Shown: positions 8,953 through 18,804 of the stretch, one piece after another
Numbering within the stretch: position 1 is the first letter of the stretch
Layout: the number at the start of each line of letters is the position of its first letter
NCBI GenBank assembly: GCA_951828235.1
Contig: OX639965.1
Span: 827,191-891,190 of the forward strand
From: an uncultured Gammaproteobacteria bacterium
Lineage (GTDB): Bacteria > Pseudomonadota > Gammaproteobacteria > Steroidobacterales > Foliamicaceae
Direction of reading: 5' to 3'
Length of the DNA stretch: 64,000 nucleotides
Translations under genes and position numbers: made by a program
The notes under the pieces: generated by a model
Told to the model about the DNA's origin: nothing
The model's input: the letters and a program-made list of their open reading frames with translations, nothing else
Database searches by the model: none

Positions 8953-10053
8953 TTACTCGCTTGCCGAAGTTGCGTCCAGGTTCAGCGCCGAGACGACCGA
9001 ACTGAAGGGCACAAGCTTGAAGTTCTGTTTTTCTTCCGGCCGGCGGTTGAAACCGTCCTGCACGACCAGCACGCCCTGCTCGAGTCCCGCCCCGAGGTTG
9101 ACTGCGCTGACCGCGAGGCCGTCGGTCTCCTCGGCGCCATCGATCCCCGATGCGGGATTGTCGGCGATCCGCACGGAGCCGAGATAGCGGTCGCCGTCAT
9201 TGAGGTCGTAGAAGGCATAGGTATAGTCGCCCTGGCTGGAAGCGACCAGAATCGCGTGCCCCTGCCGGGTCCGATATATGTCCAGCCCCTCCACGTCGGC
9301 GGTAAGGCGATCCGAATCCACCGAGTCAAGAAGCGTCTTCTCTCCAGATCCTCCGGCGCGCGCCGGCATCTTCCAGATGCCATGCTCTTCCTCGCCGATG
9401 TAGGCGACCCCCGTACGGTCGTCGACAACACAGCCCTCGGGCTTGGTCGGTAGCGAGAACCGATCGATGCGTTCCGGCTTCAGCTCGCCTCCATTGTTCA
9501 GACGCCAGATCTCGTATTCTCCGCCGCTGCCGTTCACATAGGCGTAGGCGATGCCGGCGGCGTCCAGGTGCATGCAGATACCGTAGGGATCATCAATTTC
9601 GAGCGCCTGCGCCAATGCCAGCTCTACCCGCCCTTCTCCGGACACGCGATAGATGTCCATCGCGACCTCGCTGCGGTTGGTGGCGACCGCCAGAGTCGCC
9701 GGACCGCCTGCCATCGCAACGCCCTGGCGCAAATCCACGTTGTTCACGCGCCCGCGCGCCAGAAACTGCACTTCCCGCCCGGAAAGGTCGTAGACCGACA
9801 AGCCGCGACGCTTGTCGGTACCCAGGACCAGGCTCAGCGAAGCGTCTTCGGGATGTATCCAGATTGCCGGATCGTCCGCGGCATCGCCCCCGCCCCGTAC
9901 CGGCTCGGTCTCAACGACGGCATAAACGGCGGGAAGATCAGTGCGTGCGGATACCCCCGGCTCCTCCGAGCAGCCGCCCGTAAGGCCGCCTGTCATCAAC
10001 GCGGCCAAACCCGCCGCCGTCAGGACGCGTCGCTTGCGGACTCCGCACGTCAC
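8953..10053 (-). CDS. 3-phytase, beta-propeller type, probable lipoprotein
   Basis: About 366 residues from a GTG at 10053. DDPAIWIHPEDASLSLVLG, TDKRRGLSVYDLSG and RVNNVDLRQGVA are the conserved calcium- and phosphate-binding blades of beta-propeller phytases (PF02333), which release phosphate from inositol hexakisphosphate. The N-terminus (RKRRVLTAAGLAALM, then GGLTGGC) looks like a signal peptide with a slightly irregular lipobox, so a membrane-anchored periplasmic or surface enzyme is likely. Another GTG at 10077 is possible. It follows a TonB receptor, its probable importer partner, by 100 bp. Confidence 0.85.
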   Translation of the reverse strand: MTCGVRKRRVLTAAGLAALMTGGLTGGCSEEPGVSARTDLPAVYAVVETEPVRGGGDAADDPAIWIHPEDASLSLVLGTDKRRGLSVYDLSGREVQFLARGRVNNVDLRQGVAMAGGPATLAVATNRSEVAMDIYRVSGEGRVELALAQALEIDDPYGICMHLDAAGIAYAYVNGSGGEYEIWRLNNGGELKPERIDRFSLPTKPEGCVVDDRTGVAYIGEEEHGIWKMPARAGGSGEKTLLDSVDSDRLTADVEGLDIYRTRQGHAILVASSQGDYTYAFYDLNDGDRYLGSVRIADNPASGIDGAEETDGLAVSAVNLGAGLEQGVLVVQDGFNRRPEEKQNFKLVPFSSVVSALNLDATSASE

Positions 10054-10153
10054 TAGTGCGCCCTGGGCAATACGCACTGTATTCCCTGCGGGCGGCGCCT
10101 TGCATTGGCCCGCCCCGCCCGCTCTGATGCAAACGTATCTGTTGGACACGGCA

Positions 10154-13033
10154 CTAGAAGCTGCGGTATGAAATCCCGAACACGTACGAGCGTCCGATTT
10201 CGTCGTACTGGCCGTTGTAGCGCGAACGGCCATAGTAGCGATAGTTGGGCTCCTCGCCGAGGTTCATGGCGTTGAAGTACAGCTGAAGCTGTTCGTTCAC
10301 GTCGTACTTGACGGTAAGGTCGATCTGGTGATGGCCGTCCTCGTACAGGTCGTTGCTCTGGTCCGCAAGGTTGATCTCGGCAATACGATTGCCGATGAAG
10401 GCCGAAGATAGCCTGACGCTCCAACCGTAATTCTCGTAACCGACCACGAAGTTGGCGACCAGGTCCGCCTGCGACGGCAAGCGGGACTCGTTGCCACGAT
10501 CCGCATCCGGCCCCAGGCCGAGGTCGGCATCGCTGTCGGTGATCGTGGCATTGGCCATCAATATCAGTCCGTTCAGCGGCCCGGGCAGTTCGGTGAACTG
10601 GCGGGTCCATCCCAGTTCCAGCCCGTAGAGGTTGGCCGACTGGCCGTTGAGGGGCTTGAATACCTCGAGGTCCGTCACCGCGATGTTCCCCGCGTATTCC
10701 GACGGGTCCGCGATGGAACTCACGTCGGCATTGAACACGAAATCGTCGATGCGCTTGTAGAAGGCGCCGGCGCTGAGCACGCCCATGTTGCCGGGGTAGT
10801 ACTCCACGGAGAAATCCAGGTTGCGCGACTTGTAGGGCTTGAGTTTCGGGTTGCCGGCTTCCACCGCCATCTCGATTTCGCCGTCGTCCTGCTCGATCTC
10901 GATGGCATCTGGGGTGGGGTTGAGGTCGCCGAACGACGGCCTCGCGATCGAATGGGTATAGGCTCCGCGCAGGATCAGGTTCTTCGAAAGCTTGTAGCGC
11001 AAATTGATGCTGGGCAGAACGCTGCCATAATCGCTCTCGTAGCGGGACTCGGAGATCTGCACGTCGTCCTGGCCGTCCACGTCCACTTCGCGAACGTAGG
11101 CGCCCTTGGCGGTGAAGTCCGTACCTTCGTAGCGGACTCCGTACACGAGGCGCAGATTATTCAGGTCGATCCTTTGCATCAGGTAGAGCGCGGACACGTT
11201 TTCCTCGATGTCGTAGTCGGCTGCCGAACCGACCCGCGACCCGTCCACGTCCATGATGAACGGACAGGCGTCTTCGTTGTAGCTCTCCAGCATGCAGGCC
11301 GAGGACCCGCCGATGTTCCCCCAGACGAAACTGCGCTGCAGCCCGGGGGACACGTACGGCCCGTAGGTCCCCAGCATGTAGTCGGTCGAGCCGGAAACGA
11401 ACTGGTCCAGCGTGGGCGCCGAGCCGAAGGCATCGTCGAAATCCTCGAAGATCCGTAAACCCGCGTCCCGGTTCTTGTCGCGCGCCCGGTATTTTGCGCC
11501 GAAACGGATGTAGCCGGGGTGTCCGCCGAAGGTCATGTCGCGGGTAACGTCGAACCTGAAGGCGGTCTCCTCGTCGTTGGTGAAATTGTCCTCGATGGCG
11601 ATCTCGTCCAGCTCGAAGTTCTCCGGCATGGCGCCATCGGCGCTGAAGGAAAGCGACGGCACGCGGCCTAGGTTCTCATACCGCGTGAATCCCACCCCGT
11701 TCATCTCGAACTGGGTATCGACGCGGCCGGGTTCCTCCTCGCTGGCCTCCGAATAGCCCGCGCTGTACTCCACTGTCCAGTCGCCGATCAGGTTCTCGCC
11801 GCCGACAAGCACCGAGAGGATTTCCTGTTCCTCGTAGCGGTCCTTCAACTCGCGCTGCAAACGCGTGTCCGTAGCAGTGAGGCTGTCGCTGTCGTATTCC
11901 ACGTCGCCCTTGTCGAGCTTGAACTCGATCCGGTTGCGGAGCTCCAGATCGGAGAAGTCGCTGTACAGCGTGCGCATGTAGTAGCTCGAAGTCTCGCTGG
12001 CGCGAAAGTCCAGGTTGAGCGCCAGGCCGTTCCGCTCGCGCGTGATCTCGTAATTGCGCTTCTCCAGTTCTTCGTGATAGCGCACCCCGCCGTCTTCCTC
12101 CCAGCCGCCGTCGGCTTCCAGATTGTCGGTGCCGAATTCCCTCTCGTTGGTGGAAACGCTCATCGCCAGACCGAGTTCGCCACCGGCGAAATCAAAGGCG
12201 TTGGTGAAGGTCCCGGAGAACTTGTGGCCCCGGCTGCCCTGCAGATCGTTGTAGAAGGACTGGCCCTTGAGCTTGTAACTCATGCCCTCGCGATCGAACG
12301 CGCTCAGGCTCTTGATGTTGATGGTGCCGCCGATCGCGTCGCCGTCCTGGTCCGGGGTCAGCGTCTTAGTCACCTCCAGGCTCTCCACCAGGTCGGAGGG
12401 GATCACGTCCAGGGCCACGTTGCGGCGGTCGCTTTCCGGCGCCGGAACGTTCAGGCCGTTGATGCTGGCCACGTTGAGCTGCGGATCGATGCCGCGCACG
12501 CCCACGAAACGCCCCTCACCCTGGTCGCGTTCGATGAACACACCGTTTATTCGCTGCAGGGCCTCGCTCACGTTTTCGTCGGGGAACTGGCCTATCGAAT
12601 CGCTGGTGACGACGGAAATGAGGTTGTCGGCGGAACGCATGCGGTTGATCGCGCCATAGGCGCCGGCCGCCTGACCCACAACAATGATGTTCTCCATCTG
12701 GCCGACCTGAGAGCCGATCCGTACGTTGGCCCGCTCGGTGGCGTCATCGCGCACGGCCACGCCGACCGAAACCGGCTCGGCCCCTACATAGCTGACTTCC
12801 AGCCGGTACTCGCCGGCCGGCACGCTCTGAAAACGGAAGCGGCCCGCGGAATCCGTAACGCGCTCGATGTTCAATTCCGGCAGCGAGACGATGGCTCCCT
12901 CGAAGAACACTTCGCCGGATTGATCGCTGACGCGACCTTCGACGACTCCTTCGGCAAGAACGGCGGATACCGGCGCGAGCAGAAACAACCCTGCAAGTAC
13001 GACAGGGCGGAAAAACGATGGGTATCGAAACAT
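10154..13033 (-). CDS. TonB-dependent receptor with carboxypeptidase-regulatory-like N-terminus, phytase-linked
   Basis: A 959-residue outer-membrane receptor. It has a signal peptide (VVLAGLFLLAPVSAVLAEG), then a carboxypeptidase-regulatory-like beta-sandwich (VEGRVSDQSGEVFFEGAIV, about 28-105), a TonB plug with VFIERDQGEGRFVGVRGID, and a long barrel ending FGISYRSF. The ATG at 13031-13033 follows a GGGAG ribosome binding site. The architecture matches the Caulobacter/Xanthomonas-type receptors for complex nutrients. The phytase downstream and the Pho-box-like repeats upstream suggest uptake of inositol phosphates; that substrate is inferred. Confidence 0.88.
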   Translation of the reverse strand: MFRYPSFFRPVVLAGLFLLAPVSAVLAEGVVEGRVSDQSGEVFFEGAIVSLPELNIERVTDSAGRFRFQSVPAGEYRLEVSYVGAEPVSVGVAVRDDATERANVRIGSQVGQMENIIVVGQAAGAYGAINRMRSADNLISVVTSDSIGQFPDENVSEALQRINGVFIERDQGEGRFVGVRGIDPQLNVASINGLNVPAPESDRRNVALDVIPSDLVESLEVTKTLTPDQDGDAIGGTINIKSLSAFDREGMSYKLKGQSFYNDLQGSRGHKFSGTFTNAFDFAGGELGLAMSVSTNEREFGTDNLEADGGWEEDGGVRYHEELEKRNYEITRERNGLALNLDFRASETSSYYMRTLYSDFSDLELRNRIEFKLDKGDVEYDSDSLTATDTRLQRELKDRYEEQEILSVLVGGENLIGDWTVEYSAGYSEASEEEPGRVDTQFEMNGVGFTRYENLGRVPSLSFSADGAMPENFELDEIAIEDNFTNDEETAFRFDVTRDMTFGGHPGYIRFGAKYRARDKNRDAGLRIFEDFDDAFGSAPTLDQFVSGSTDYMLGTYGPYVSPGLQRSFVWGNIGGSSACMLESYNEDACPFIMDVDGSRVGSAADYDIEENVSALYLMQRIDLNNLRLVYGVRYEGTDFTAKGAYVREVDVDGQDDVQISESRYESDYGSVLPSINLRYKLSKNLILRGAYTHSIARPSFGDLNPTPDAIEIEQDDGEIEMAVEAGNPKLKPYKSRNLDFSVEYYPGNMGVLSAGAFYKRIDDFVFNADVSSIADPSEYAGNIAVTDLEVFKPLNGQSANLYGLELGWTRQFTELPGPLNGLILMANATITDSDADLGLGPDADRGNESRLPSQADLVANFVVGYENYGWSVRLSSAFIGNRIAEINLADQSNDLYEDGHHQIDLTVKYDVNEQLQLYFNAMNLGEEPNYRYYGRSRYNGQYDEIGRSYVFGISYRSF

Positions 13034-13111
13034 GGCGCAATCTCCCGGATTGACGCTTAAAGGACGACGTATAGACAAGCGGGAAGTTTCGGGGCCGGCA
13101 GAGTCAACAAC

Positions 13112-13140
13112 GTGACAGATTTGTGACGGTACGGTTACAG
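13112..13140 (-). promoter_or_regulatory. Pho-box-like array of three direct half-sites
   Basis: On the minus strand CTGTAAC (13140-13134), CCGTCAC (13129-13123) and CTGTCAC (13118-13112) repeat exactly every 11 bp with 4-bp spacers CGTA and AAAT. PhoB sites are direct 7-bp repeats of CTGTCAT spaced by 4 bp. The array points toward the TonB receptor, 79 bp from its start, and is also 86 bp upstream of the divergent phosphatase. PhoB control is inferred from the pattern and the gene content. Confidence 0.6.
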
Positions 13141-13226
13141 CGCCGGGGATGGTCCCGGGCCACATCAAACGACACTAGTGGACACGTGCGCTTTGCGGTA
13201 CATTGACCCGCTTGCGGAGACTTGCC

Positions 13227-14933
13227 ATGAACCCAACACGCCGGCTCGCGACAATGGCCGCCCTGCTCGCGCTCAACCCGGGCTGGGCGCAGGACACCGA
13301 TGCGACCTTCGAGCCGCCGGCGCTGACCGTAATCGTTGTGGTGGACCAGTTGACCGCCGACCGCACCCGCGAATGGGCGCACAAGGCCTCTTCCTCAGGC
13401 TTTCGGCGACTGTGGCAAGGGGGCGTCGTGTACGGAAACGCCGCATACGACCACGCGACCAGCGCCACTGCTCCGGGCCATGCGACGATCGCTACCGGCG
13501 TCCACCCGTCGAAGCACGGCGTGATCTCGAATTTCTGGTATGAACGCGAGGTTGGGCGACAGTTTCCCAGCGTATGGGACAGGGAGCACGGAGTTTCGCC
13601 GGCGCGGCTGGCCGCACCCACCCTTGCCGACAGCCTCCATTCCGCCCACCAGGGACGCGCGAAGATCTTTTCGGTGTCCATCAAGGACCGGGGCGCCGTG
13701 TTCATCGCCGGACAGCACGGCAAGGCTTTCTGGTATTCCGTGAGCAGTGGGGGCTTCGTTACCAGCAGCTTCTACTACCCCGAGGGCGCTCAGCCGGAAT
13801 GGCTCTCTGCCCACAACGAATCGTCCTACCGGCAGCTTCCGGCGGCTTGGGAATTGCTGATGCCCGGCGAAGCCTACGCGCACGAGGACGACCGCCGCCA
13901 TGAAATGCCCCCGCAAGGCTGGTCCAACGTTTTTCCCCATAGCTACGCCCCCGCGGGAACGCGCCTGTACTACGACCAGTTACGCTACGCGCCCGACGGT
14001 GACCGAATCACCATGGGCCTGGCGCAGGTCATCATCGAGAACGAGTCGCTGGGCGAGGACGAGGTTCCGGACCTGCTCTCCGTAAGTCTTTCCGCCACCG
14101 ACCGCATCGGCCACGCTTTCGGGCCCGGCAGCCGCGAGGCCGAGGACAATCTCCACCGGCTGGACCGGCTGCTGTCGGAGTTCCTGGACTATCTGGACAG
14201 CCGCATTGGTCCGGGGCGCTACCTTCTGGCGCTGAGTTCGGATCACGGTATGCGGCCGATTCCGGAGTACGTGCCCGGCGCCGATCCCGAGGCGACGCGG
14301 ATTTTCTCAAGGCGCCTTATTGAGGCCCTGAACCGCCAATTGAGTACCGGCCTCAACACGATTGGCGTGCAGGATTTCAGGGTGGTCCAGGGCCTGAACC
14401 GGCAATTGAGCTCCGAGCTCAACGTGGATGAAGACCTGGTGACGAGCATCGTGATGCCGTGGGCGTACTTCAACCTTGCGGCCATAGAGCGCCTCGGCCT
14501 CGACCTCGATTCGATCAGCCACATGGCCGGCGAATGGCTGGAAGCGCGTCCCGAAATCGCCCGGGCAGTACCGGCTTCGCGCCTGGATGACTGCGGCGAC
14601 GATCGGATTTGCGAACTGATCCGCAACGTCTGGTTCAGCGGGCGCAGCGGGGAGATGTACGTGGTGGAATCGCAAAACAGTTTTGTCAGTGCGGATCCTC
14701 CCGTTTACGCGGCCAGCCACGGATCGCCGTATCTGGCTGACCTGCGTGTGCCCGTCCTGTTCTACGGCGCGAGCCTGAAACCGGCGATCGTTGACCGGCG
14801 GGTCACTCCGCGTCATATTGCGCCGACGCTGGCCCGGGCGCTGGGCCTGCCTTTATTGGAAGGTTGGGAGAAGCCGCTGGCTGAGGTCGCGGTCGAACCG
14901 ACCGTGACAGTCGAGCCGGCGGAACCGCAATAG
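13227..14933 (+). CDS. Alkaline phosphatase superfamily phosphomonoesterase (PafA-like), secreted
   Basis: A 568-residue protein with an N-terminal signal peptide (TRRLATMAALLALNPGWAQ). VIVVVDQL supplies the first metal Asp, and HATSATAPGHATIATGVHPS near residue 80 holds the Thr nucleophile and the family GHAT-x-x-TG pattern. SATDRIGHAFGPGS and ALSSDHGMRPIPEY supply the remaining Asp/His metal ligands. PafA enzymes release phosphate from many phosphomonoesters in the periplasm. It diverges from the receptor-phytase pair, with the Pho-box-like array between. The ATG at 13227 follows GGAGA. Confidence 0.85.
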   Translation: MNPTRRLATMAALLALNPGWAQDTDATFEPPALTVIVVVDQLTADRTREWAHKASSSGFRRLWQGGVVYGNAAYDHATSATAPGHATIATGVHPSKHGVISNFWYEREVGRQFPSVWDREHGVSPARLAAPTLADSLHSAHQGRAKIFSVSIKDRGAVFIAGQHGKAFWYSVSSGGFVTSSFYYPEGAQPEWLSAHNESSYRQLPAAWELLMPGEAYAHEDDRRHEMPPQGWSNVFPHSYAPAGTRLYYDQLRYAPDGDRITMGLAQVIIENESLGEDEVPDLLSVSLSATDRIGHAFGPGSREAEDNLHRLDRLLSEFLDYLDSRIGPGRYLLALSSDHGMRPIPEYVPGADPEATRIFSRRLIEALNRQLSTGLNTIGVQDFRVVQGLNRQLSSELNVDEDLVTSIVMPWAYFNLAAIERLGLDLDSISHMAGEWLEARPEIARAVPASRLDDCGDDRICELIRNVWFSGRSGEMYVVESQNSFVSADPPVYAASHGSPYLADLRVPVLFYGASLKPAIVDRRVTPRHIAPTLARALGLPLLEGWEKPLAEVAVEPTVTVEPAEPQ

Positions 14934-14980
14934 CGGAATCAGCAGCAGACATTCATGACGAGACAGTGGGAGAGACTTCG

Positions 14981-17407
14981 GTGATTTCAAGCCAATCGAC
15001 GGGCCGGCGACTGCCGGCCGCTGCTGCCGCCCTGCTTGCCTGCTCGGTGGGCTGGAGCATGGAAAACACAGCCGAGCCGCCGTTTGAGGACAAGTTCCGG
15101 CAACTCGAAGAAATTCTTCCGACCGCCAACGCGTACCGGAATTCCGCCGGGCAGCCGGGTCACGCGTATTGGCAACAGCAGGTGGACTACTCGATTTCGG
15201 CAGTTCTGTATGAGGAGGAGCAACGCATCACCGCTACCCAGACCGTCTCGTATCACAACAACTCGCCCGACACGCTCACCTATGTTTGGTTGCATCTGGA
15301 CCAGAACCGGTTCCGCGAAGACTCCATCGCGGAGATGAGCCGCACTTTCGAAGATTCTTCTCCGGCGGCAGGCGAAAGCGAAGGCGACGCGGCGCGAATC
15401 AGCCTGGCCAACCTTCGCCGGCTGCACTACATGGACGACGAGGACCTGGGGTTCGAGATACGCGCGGTAACCGACGGGACCGGCGAGCCCATGCAGCACG
15501 TGATTGTCGGCACCCTGATGCGGGTGGACCTTGCGGTGCCGCTTGCGACCGGCCAACGGACCGAATTCACGGTCGATTTCGCATACAACATCGTGCATGG
15601 CTCCGCGTTCCGGGCGCGCGGCGGCTACGAGCACTTCCCCGACGATGCGCGCACCGGCGGCAATCACATTTTCGCCATCGCGCAATGGTTCCCGCGCCTG
15701 GCCGCGTACACCGACTACGAGGGCTGGACCAACAAGGAGTTCCTGGGTTCGGGCGAATTCACGCTGGAATTCGGCGACTATGAAGTTTCGATCACGGTGC
15801 CCGAGGACCATATCGTGGCCGCCACCGGCGAACTGACCAACGGCGAGGAAGTGCTGACCGCCGAGCAGCGGGCGCGCCTGAAGCAGGCCGAGACCGCCGA
15901 ACGGCCGGTCTTCATCGTCACGCCCGACGAGGCGCGCGAGAACGAACGCGACGGCGCCTCCGAAACCGCCACCTGGCGTTTTTCCGCAACGAACGTGCGC
16001 GATTTCGCCTGGGCCTCGTCGCGCAAGTTCATCTGGGACGCCAAGGGCATGCAGCAGCCCGGCGCCGATCAGGAACAGGTCATGGCCATGTCCTTCTACC
16101 CTAAGGAGGGCGGGACGCTGTGGTCGGACTATTCCACCGAGGTCGTGATTCACGCGCTCGAGGTCTACACCCGGTTCACATTCGATTACCCCTATCCCAC
16201 CGCCCAATCCGTCAGCGTGGGATTCCTCGGTGGCATGGAATACCCGATGATCACCTTCAACGGCCCGCGGACCACCTTGCGAGACGACGGATCGCGCACC
16301 TACAGCCTTGCGGACAAGAGCTTCCTTATCGGCGTAATCATTCACGAGATCGGACATTTCTTCTTCCCGATGATCGTGAATTCCGACGAGCGCCAGTGGA
16401 CCTGGATGGACGAAGGCCTGAACAGCTACCTGGACGCCGTGGCAGGTCGCGAGTGGGACCCGGCACTCAGCTGGGCGGTAGAGCCGCGCGACATGACCGA
16501 CTACATGCGCTCGACCGACCAGGTCCCGATCATGACCCAGTCGGACAGCGTGCTGCAGTTCGGGGCCAATGCCTACGGCAAACCGACGGCGGCGCTGAAC
16601 ATCCTGCGCGAAACGATACTCGGCCGGAAGCTGTTCGATTTCGCGCTGAAGGAATACGCCCGCCGCTGGAAATTCAAGCGGCCGACGCCGGCGGATTTCT
16701 TCCGCACCATGGAAGAGGCCTCCGGAGTGGACCTGGACTGGTTCTGGCGCGGCTGGTTCTACACCACCGACCATGTCGACATCTCGCTCGACCGGGTCTA
16801 CGAAATGCGCCTGGACACCGAAGACCCGGACGTGGACTACGCTCGGCTTCGCGTGATCGAGGAGTCCGAGCCGCCGTCCGTATTCGTCGAGAAGAACATG
16901 GCGGAGGGCAGGCGCACCTGGGTCGAAAGGAACCCGGACGTGCGCGACTTCTACGATGAGAACGACGAATTCACGGTAACCGGGGTGGAGCGCAATCGCT
17001 ACGAGGAATTCCTGGCGGGACTGGAGGACTGGGAACGCGCCACGCTGGAGCGGGCGGTGGACGAGGACCTCAACTACTACATCCTTGAGTTTTCCAATCT
17101 CGGCGGGCTGGTCATGCCCATCCTTCTGCAGGTCGAATACGTCGGCGGCGGACAGGAGCGGATCACCCTGCCGGCCGAAACCTGGCGGCGCGCGCCGCAC
17201 GGCCTGAAAAAGCTCCTGGTATCCCCGGAGAAGATCAGCAGCATCGTGGTGGACCCGATGTGGGAAACCGCCGACGCGGACATCGAGAACAACTACTATC
17301 CCAGGCGCATCATTCCATCGCGGATCGAGAGCTTCAAACGGCCGCCGTCGGGGAACCTGGCCGACCGCGACATCATGCACAACATCCGGAGCGAGGAGAA
17401 GGAATGA
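14981..17407 (+). CDS. M1-family (gluzincin) metallopeptidase, exported
   Basis: An 808-residue protein. The zinc motif HEIGHFFFPM (about residue 455) is followed 18 residues later by WMDEGLNSYLD, giving the HExxH-x18-E signature of M1 aminopeptidases. FLGGMEYPMITFNGP just before it is the position of the family exopeptidase GxMEN motif, here GGMEYP. The N-terminus (PAAAAALLACSVGWSMEN) looks like a signal peptide. The GTG at 14981 has a GGGAGAG ribosome binding site; another GTG lies at 14966. It sits 47 bp after the phosphatase. Substrate is unknown. Confidence 0.85.
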   Translation: MISSQSTGRRLPAAAAALLACSVGWSMENTAEPPFEDKFRQLEEILPTANAYRNSAGQPGHAYWQQQVDYSISAVLYEEEQRITATQTVSYHNNSPDTLTYVWLHLDQNRFREDSIAEMSRTFEDSSPAAGESEGDAARISLANLRRLHYMDDEDLGFEIRAVTDGTGEPMQHVIVGTLMRVDLAVPLATGQRTEFTVDFAYNIVHGSAFRARGGYEHFPDDARTGGNHIFAIAQWFPRLAAYTDYEGWTNKEFLGSGEFTLEFGDYEVSITVPEDHIVAATGELTNGEEVLTAEQRARLKQAETAERPVFIVTPDEARENERDGASETATWRFSATNVRDFAWASSRKFIWDAKGMQQPGADQEQVMAMSFYPKEGGTLWSDYSTEVVIHALEVYTRFTFDYPYPTAQSVSVGFLGGMEYPMITFNGPRTTLRDDGSRTYSLADKSFLIGVIIHEIGHFFFPMIVNSDERQWTWMDEGLNSYLDAVAGREWDPALSWAVEPRDMTDYMRSTDQVPIMTQSDSVLQFGANAYGKPTAALNILRETILGRKLFDFALKEYARRWKFKRPTPADFFRTMEEASGVDLDWFWRGWFYTTDHVDISLDRVYEMRLDTEDPDVDYARLRVIEESEPPSVFVEKNMAEGRRTWVERNPDVRDFYDENDEFTVTGVERNRYEEFLAGLEDWERATLERAVDEDLNYYILEFSNLGGLVMPILLQVEYVGGGQERITLPAETWRRAPHGLKKLLVSPEKISSIVVDPMWETADADIENNYYPRRIIPSRIESFKRPPSGNLADRDIMHNIRSEEKE

Positions 17408-17445
17408 CGATGTACTACGTCGATGGTCACCTGCTGGCCGTTTCG

Positions 17446-18120
17446 TTAGGGCTTGTGTCCGACCATCAGCGTGTTGGGAATGTCGCGCCAGGCACAGGTG
17501 GCGTCAAAGCCGGCGTCGTTCATGGCTTCTAGCTCCATTTCCAGCGGGAAATAGGTATCTTCGCCGGCCCATTCCCGGAAGTGCTCGTAGGCACGGCCCT
17601 TCTCGATGCCGCATGAAACCAGGTGGGCCGCCCATTTCTCGTAGTCTTCGCTGCGGCGCGGCTCTCCGGCCGGCATGGTGATGTCGGCGTTGACCAGCAC
17701 GCCACCCGGGGGCAGCGCCTTGAAGATTCGCTTGTACAGACGTGTCTTTTCGGACATGGCCGGCACATGATGCAGCGCCAGCGAAGCCGCGACGGCATCG
17801 CATTCCGGCAGCGGATCATGGAATGACTGCCGGCGAAAACGCGCCCTCTCGCCGAAACGCTTCAGCCGCACCCGGGCCTGGGCAAGCATCTCCGGGTCCA
17901 CGTCCAGCAACACGACCATAGCGGTCGCGCCGCTCTCCAGTATGGCTTCGGAAAGGGCGCCGGTTCCGGCCCCAAGATCCAGCAGCCGGCGCGGTTTCAC
18001 CCGGGCGACCTCTTTGGCGGCCCTGGTCAGGACCTGCCCATAACCGGGAATCCAGGTGCGAATGGTTCGATCATAGGCCTCGATTTCCAGGCGAAGATGC
18101 TGCCTTACGGAATGACTCAT
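17446..18120 (-). CDS. Class I SAM-dependent methyltransferase
   Basis: A 224-residue protein. LLDLGAGTGALSEAILESG (about 52-70) is methyltransferase motif I, VVLLDVDPEMLAQARVRL is motif II, and DAVAASLALHHVPAMSEK the post-II motif. GGVLVNADITMP follows as motif III. The frame is open far upstream, but the ATG at 18118-18120 begins the similarity and is preceded by an AGGCAG-type site. It converges with the peptidase gene across 38 bp and diverges from rppH. Substrate unknown. Confidence 0.8.
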   Translation of the reverse strand: MSHSVRQHLRLEIEAYDRTIRTWIPGYGQVLTRAAKEVARVKPRRLLDLGAGTGALSEAILESGATAMVVLLDVDPEMLAQARVRLKRFGERARFRRQSFHDPLPECDAVAASLALHHVPAMSEKTRLYKRIFKALPPGGVLVNADITMPAGEPRRSEDYEKWAAHLVSCGIEKGRAYEHFREWAGEDTYFPLEMELEAMNDAGFDATCAWRDIPNTLMVGHKP

Positions 18121-18264
18121 GCTTGCTGCCTGCTTGAAATGACGGCTGCCGACGGCAGGCGCTGCCCGCGCCTCGAGCCTATTTTCGCATCGTAACGCAA
18201 CAGCGGCGTGTTTCCGACGCCCCGTCCTTGCGGGTATCCTTTCGCATGCGGGGAGATTTGCGCG

Positions 18265-18771
18265 GTGGCTGAACAGGACATCATCGACCACAACGGCTAT
18301 CGGCGAGGCGTTGGTATCGTCGTCTGGGATGGCCGCGACAAGGTGTTGCTGGCGCGCCGCAGCGATCATCGCGGCTGGCAATTCCCCCAGGGCGGCATCC
18401 GGAAAGGCGAACCGCCCCGCGCAGCCATGTACCGCGAACTTGAGGAAGAACTGGGACTGGAACCTTCGCAGGTCAGGGAAGTGGCGCGCATGGACCGGTG
18501 GGTGAACTACAAACTGCCGCCGCGCTACCGCCGCACGCGTTCGCCACGCTGCATCGGACAAAAACAGCTCTGGTGGCTGCTCAAGGCCACCTGCGATGAC
18601 GAGCGTATTCGTCCCGACCTCACCGCGGAGCCGGAATTTGATGCCTGGAAGTGGGTGGATTACTGGTTTCCGGCAGACGAGGTCGTGTCTTTCAAGCGTT
18701 CCGTTTACCGGCAGGTACTGGCGGAATTCGAGGAGCGCGTCGGCCTGCGGACGAGCGTCAATATACGGTAA
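18265..18771 (+). CDS. rppH: RNA pyrophosphohydrolase (Nudix)
   Basis: A 168-residue Nudix hydrolase that removes pyrophosphate from the 5' end of transcripts and so starts mRNA decay. The Nudix box GGIRKGEPPRAAMYRELEEE lies at about 46-65. NGYRRGVGIVVWD at the start and the basic VNYKLPPRYRR stretch are typical of RppH. The GTG at 18265 is chosen because GGGGAG lies upstream and similarity begins there (AEQDIIDHNGYR). Length is close to E. coli RppH (176). Confidence 0.95.
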   Translation: MAEQDIIDHNGYRRGVGIVVWDGRDKVLLARRSDHRGWQFPQGGIRKGEPPRAAMYRELEEELGLEPSQVREVARMDRWVNYKLPPRYRRTRSPRCIGQKQLWWLLKATCDDERIRPDLTAEPEFDAWKWVDYWFPADEVVSFKRSVYRQVLAEFEERVGLRTSVNIR

Positions 18772-18804
18772 AGTAGGGGGCAGGTTGGGTTCCCGGGAAC
18801 GGTT

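Noticed and set aside
16103..16119. A further copy of the 17-bp palindrome (GGAGGGCGGGACGCTG)
   Set aside because: Only the first 13 bases match and it is inside the peptidase coding sequence, so it is probably chance.
14987..17380. A very long open frame (797 codons) on the minus strand
   Set aside because: It is antisense to the M1 peptidase, whose HExxH-x18-E motif is on the plus strand. High GC content leaves the antisense frame open; its translation is His/Gly/Arg-rich without any family pattern.
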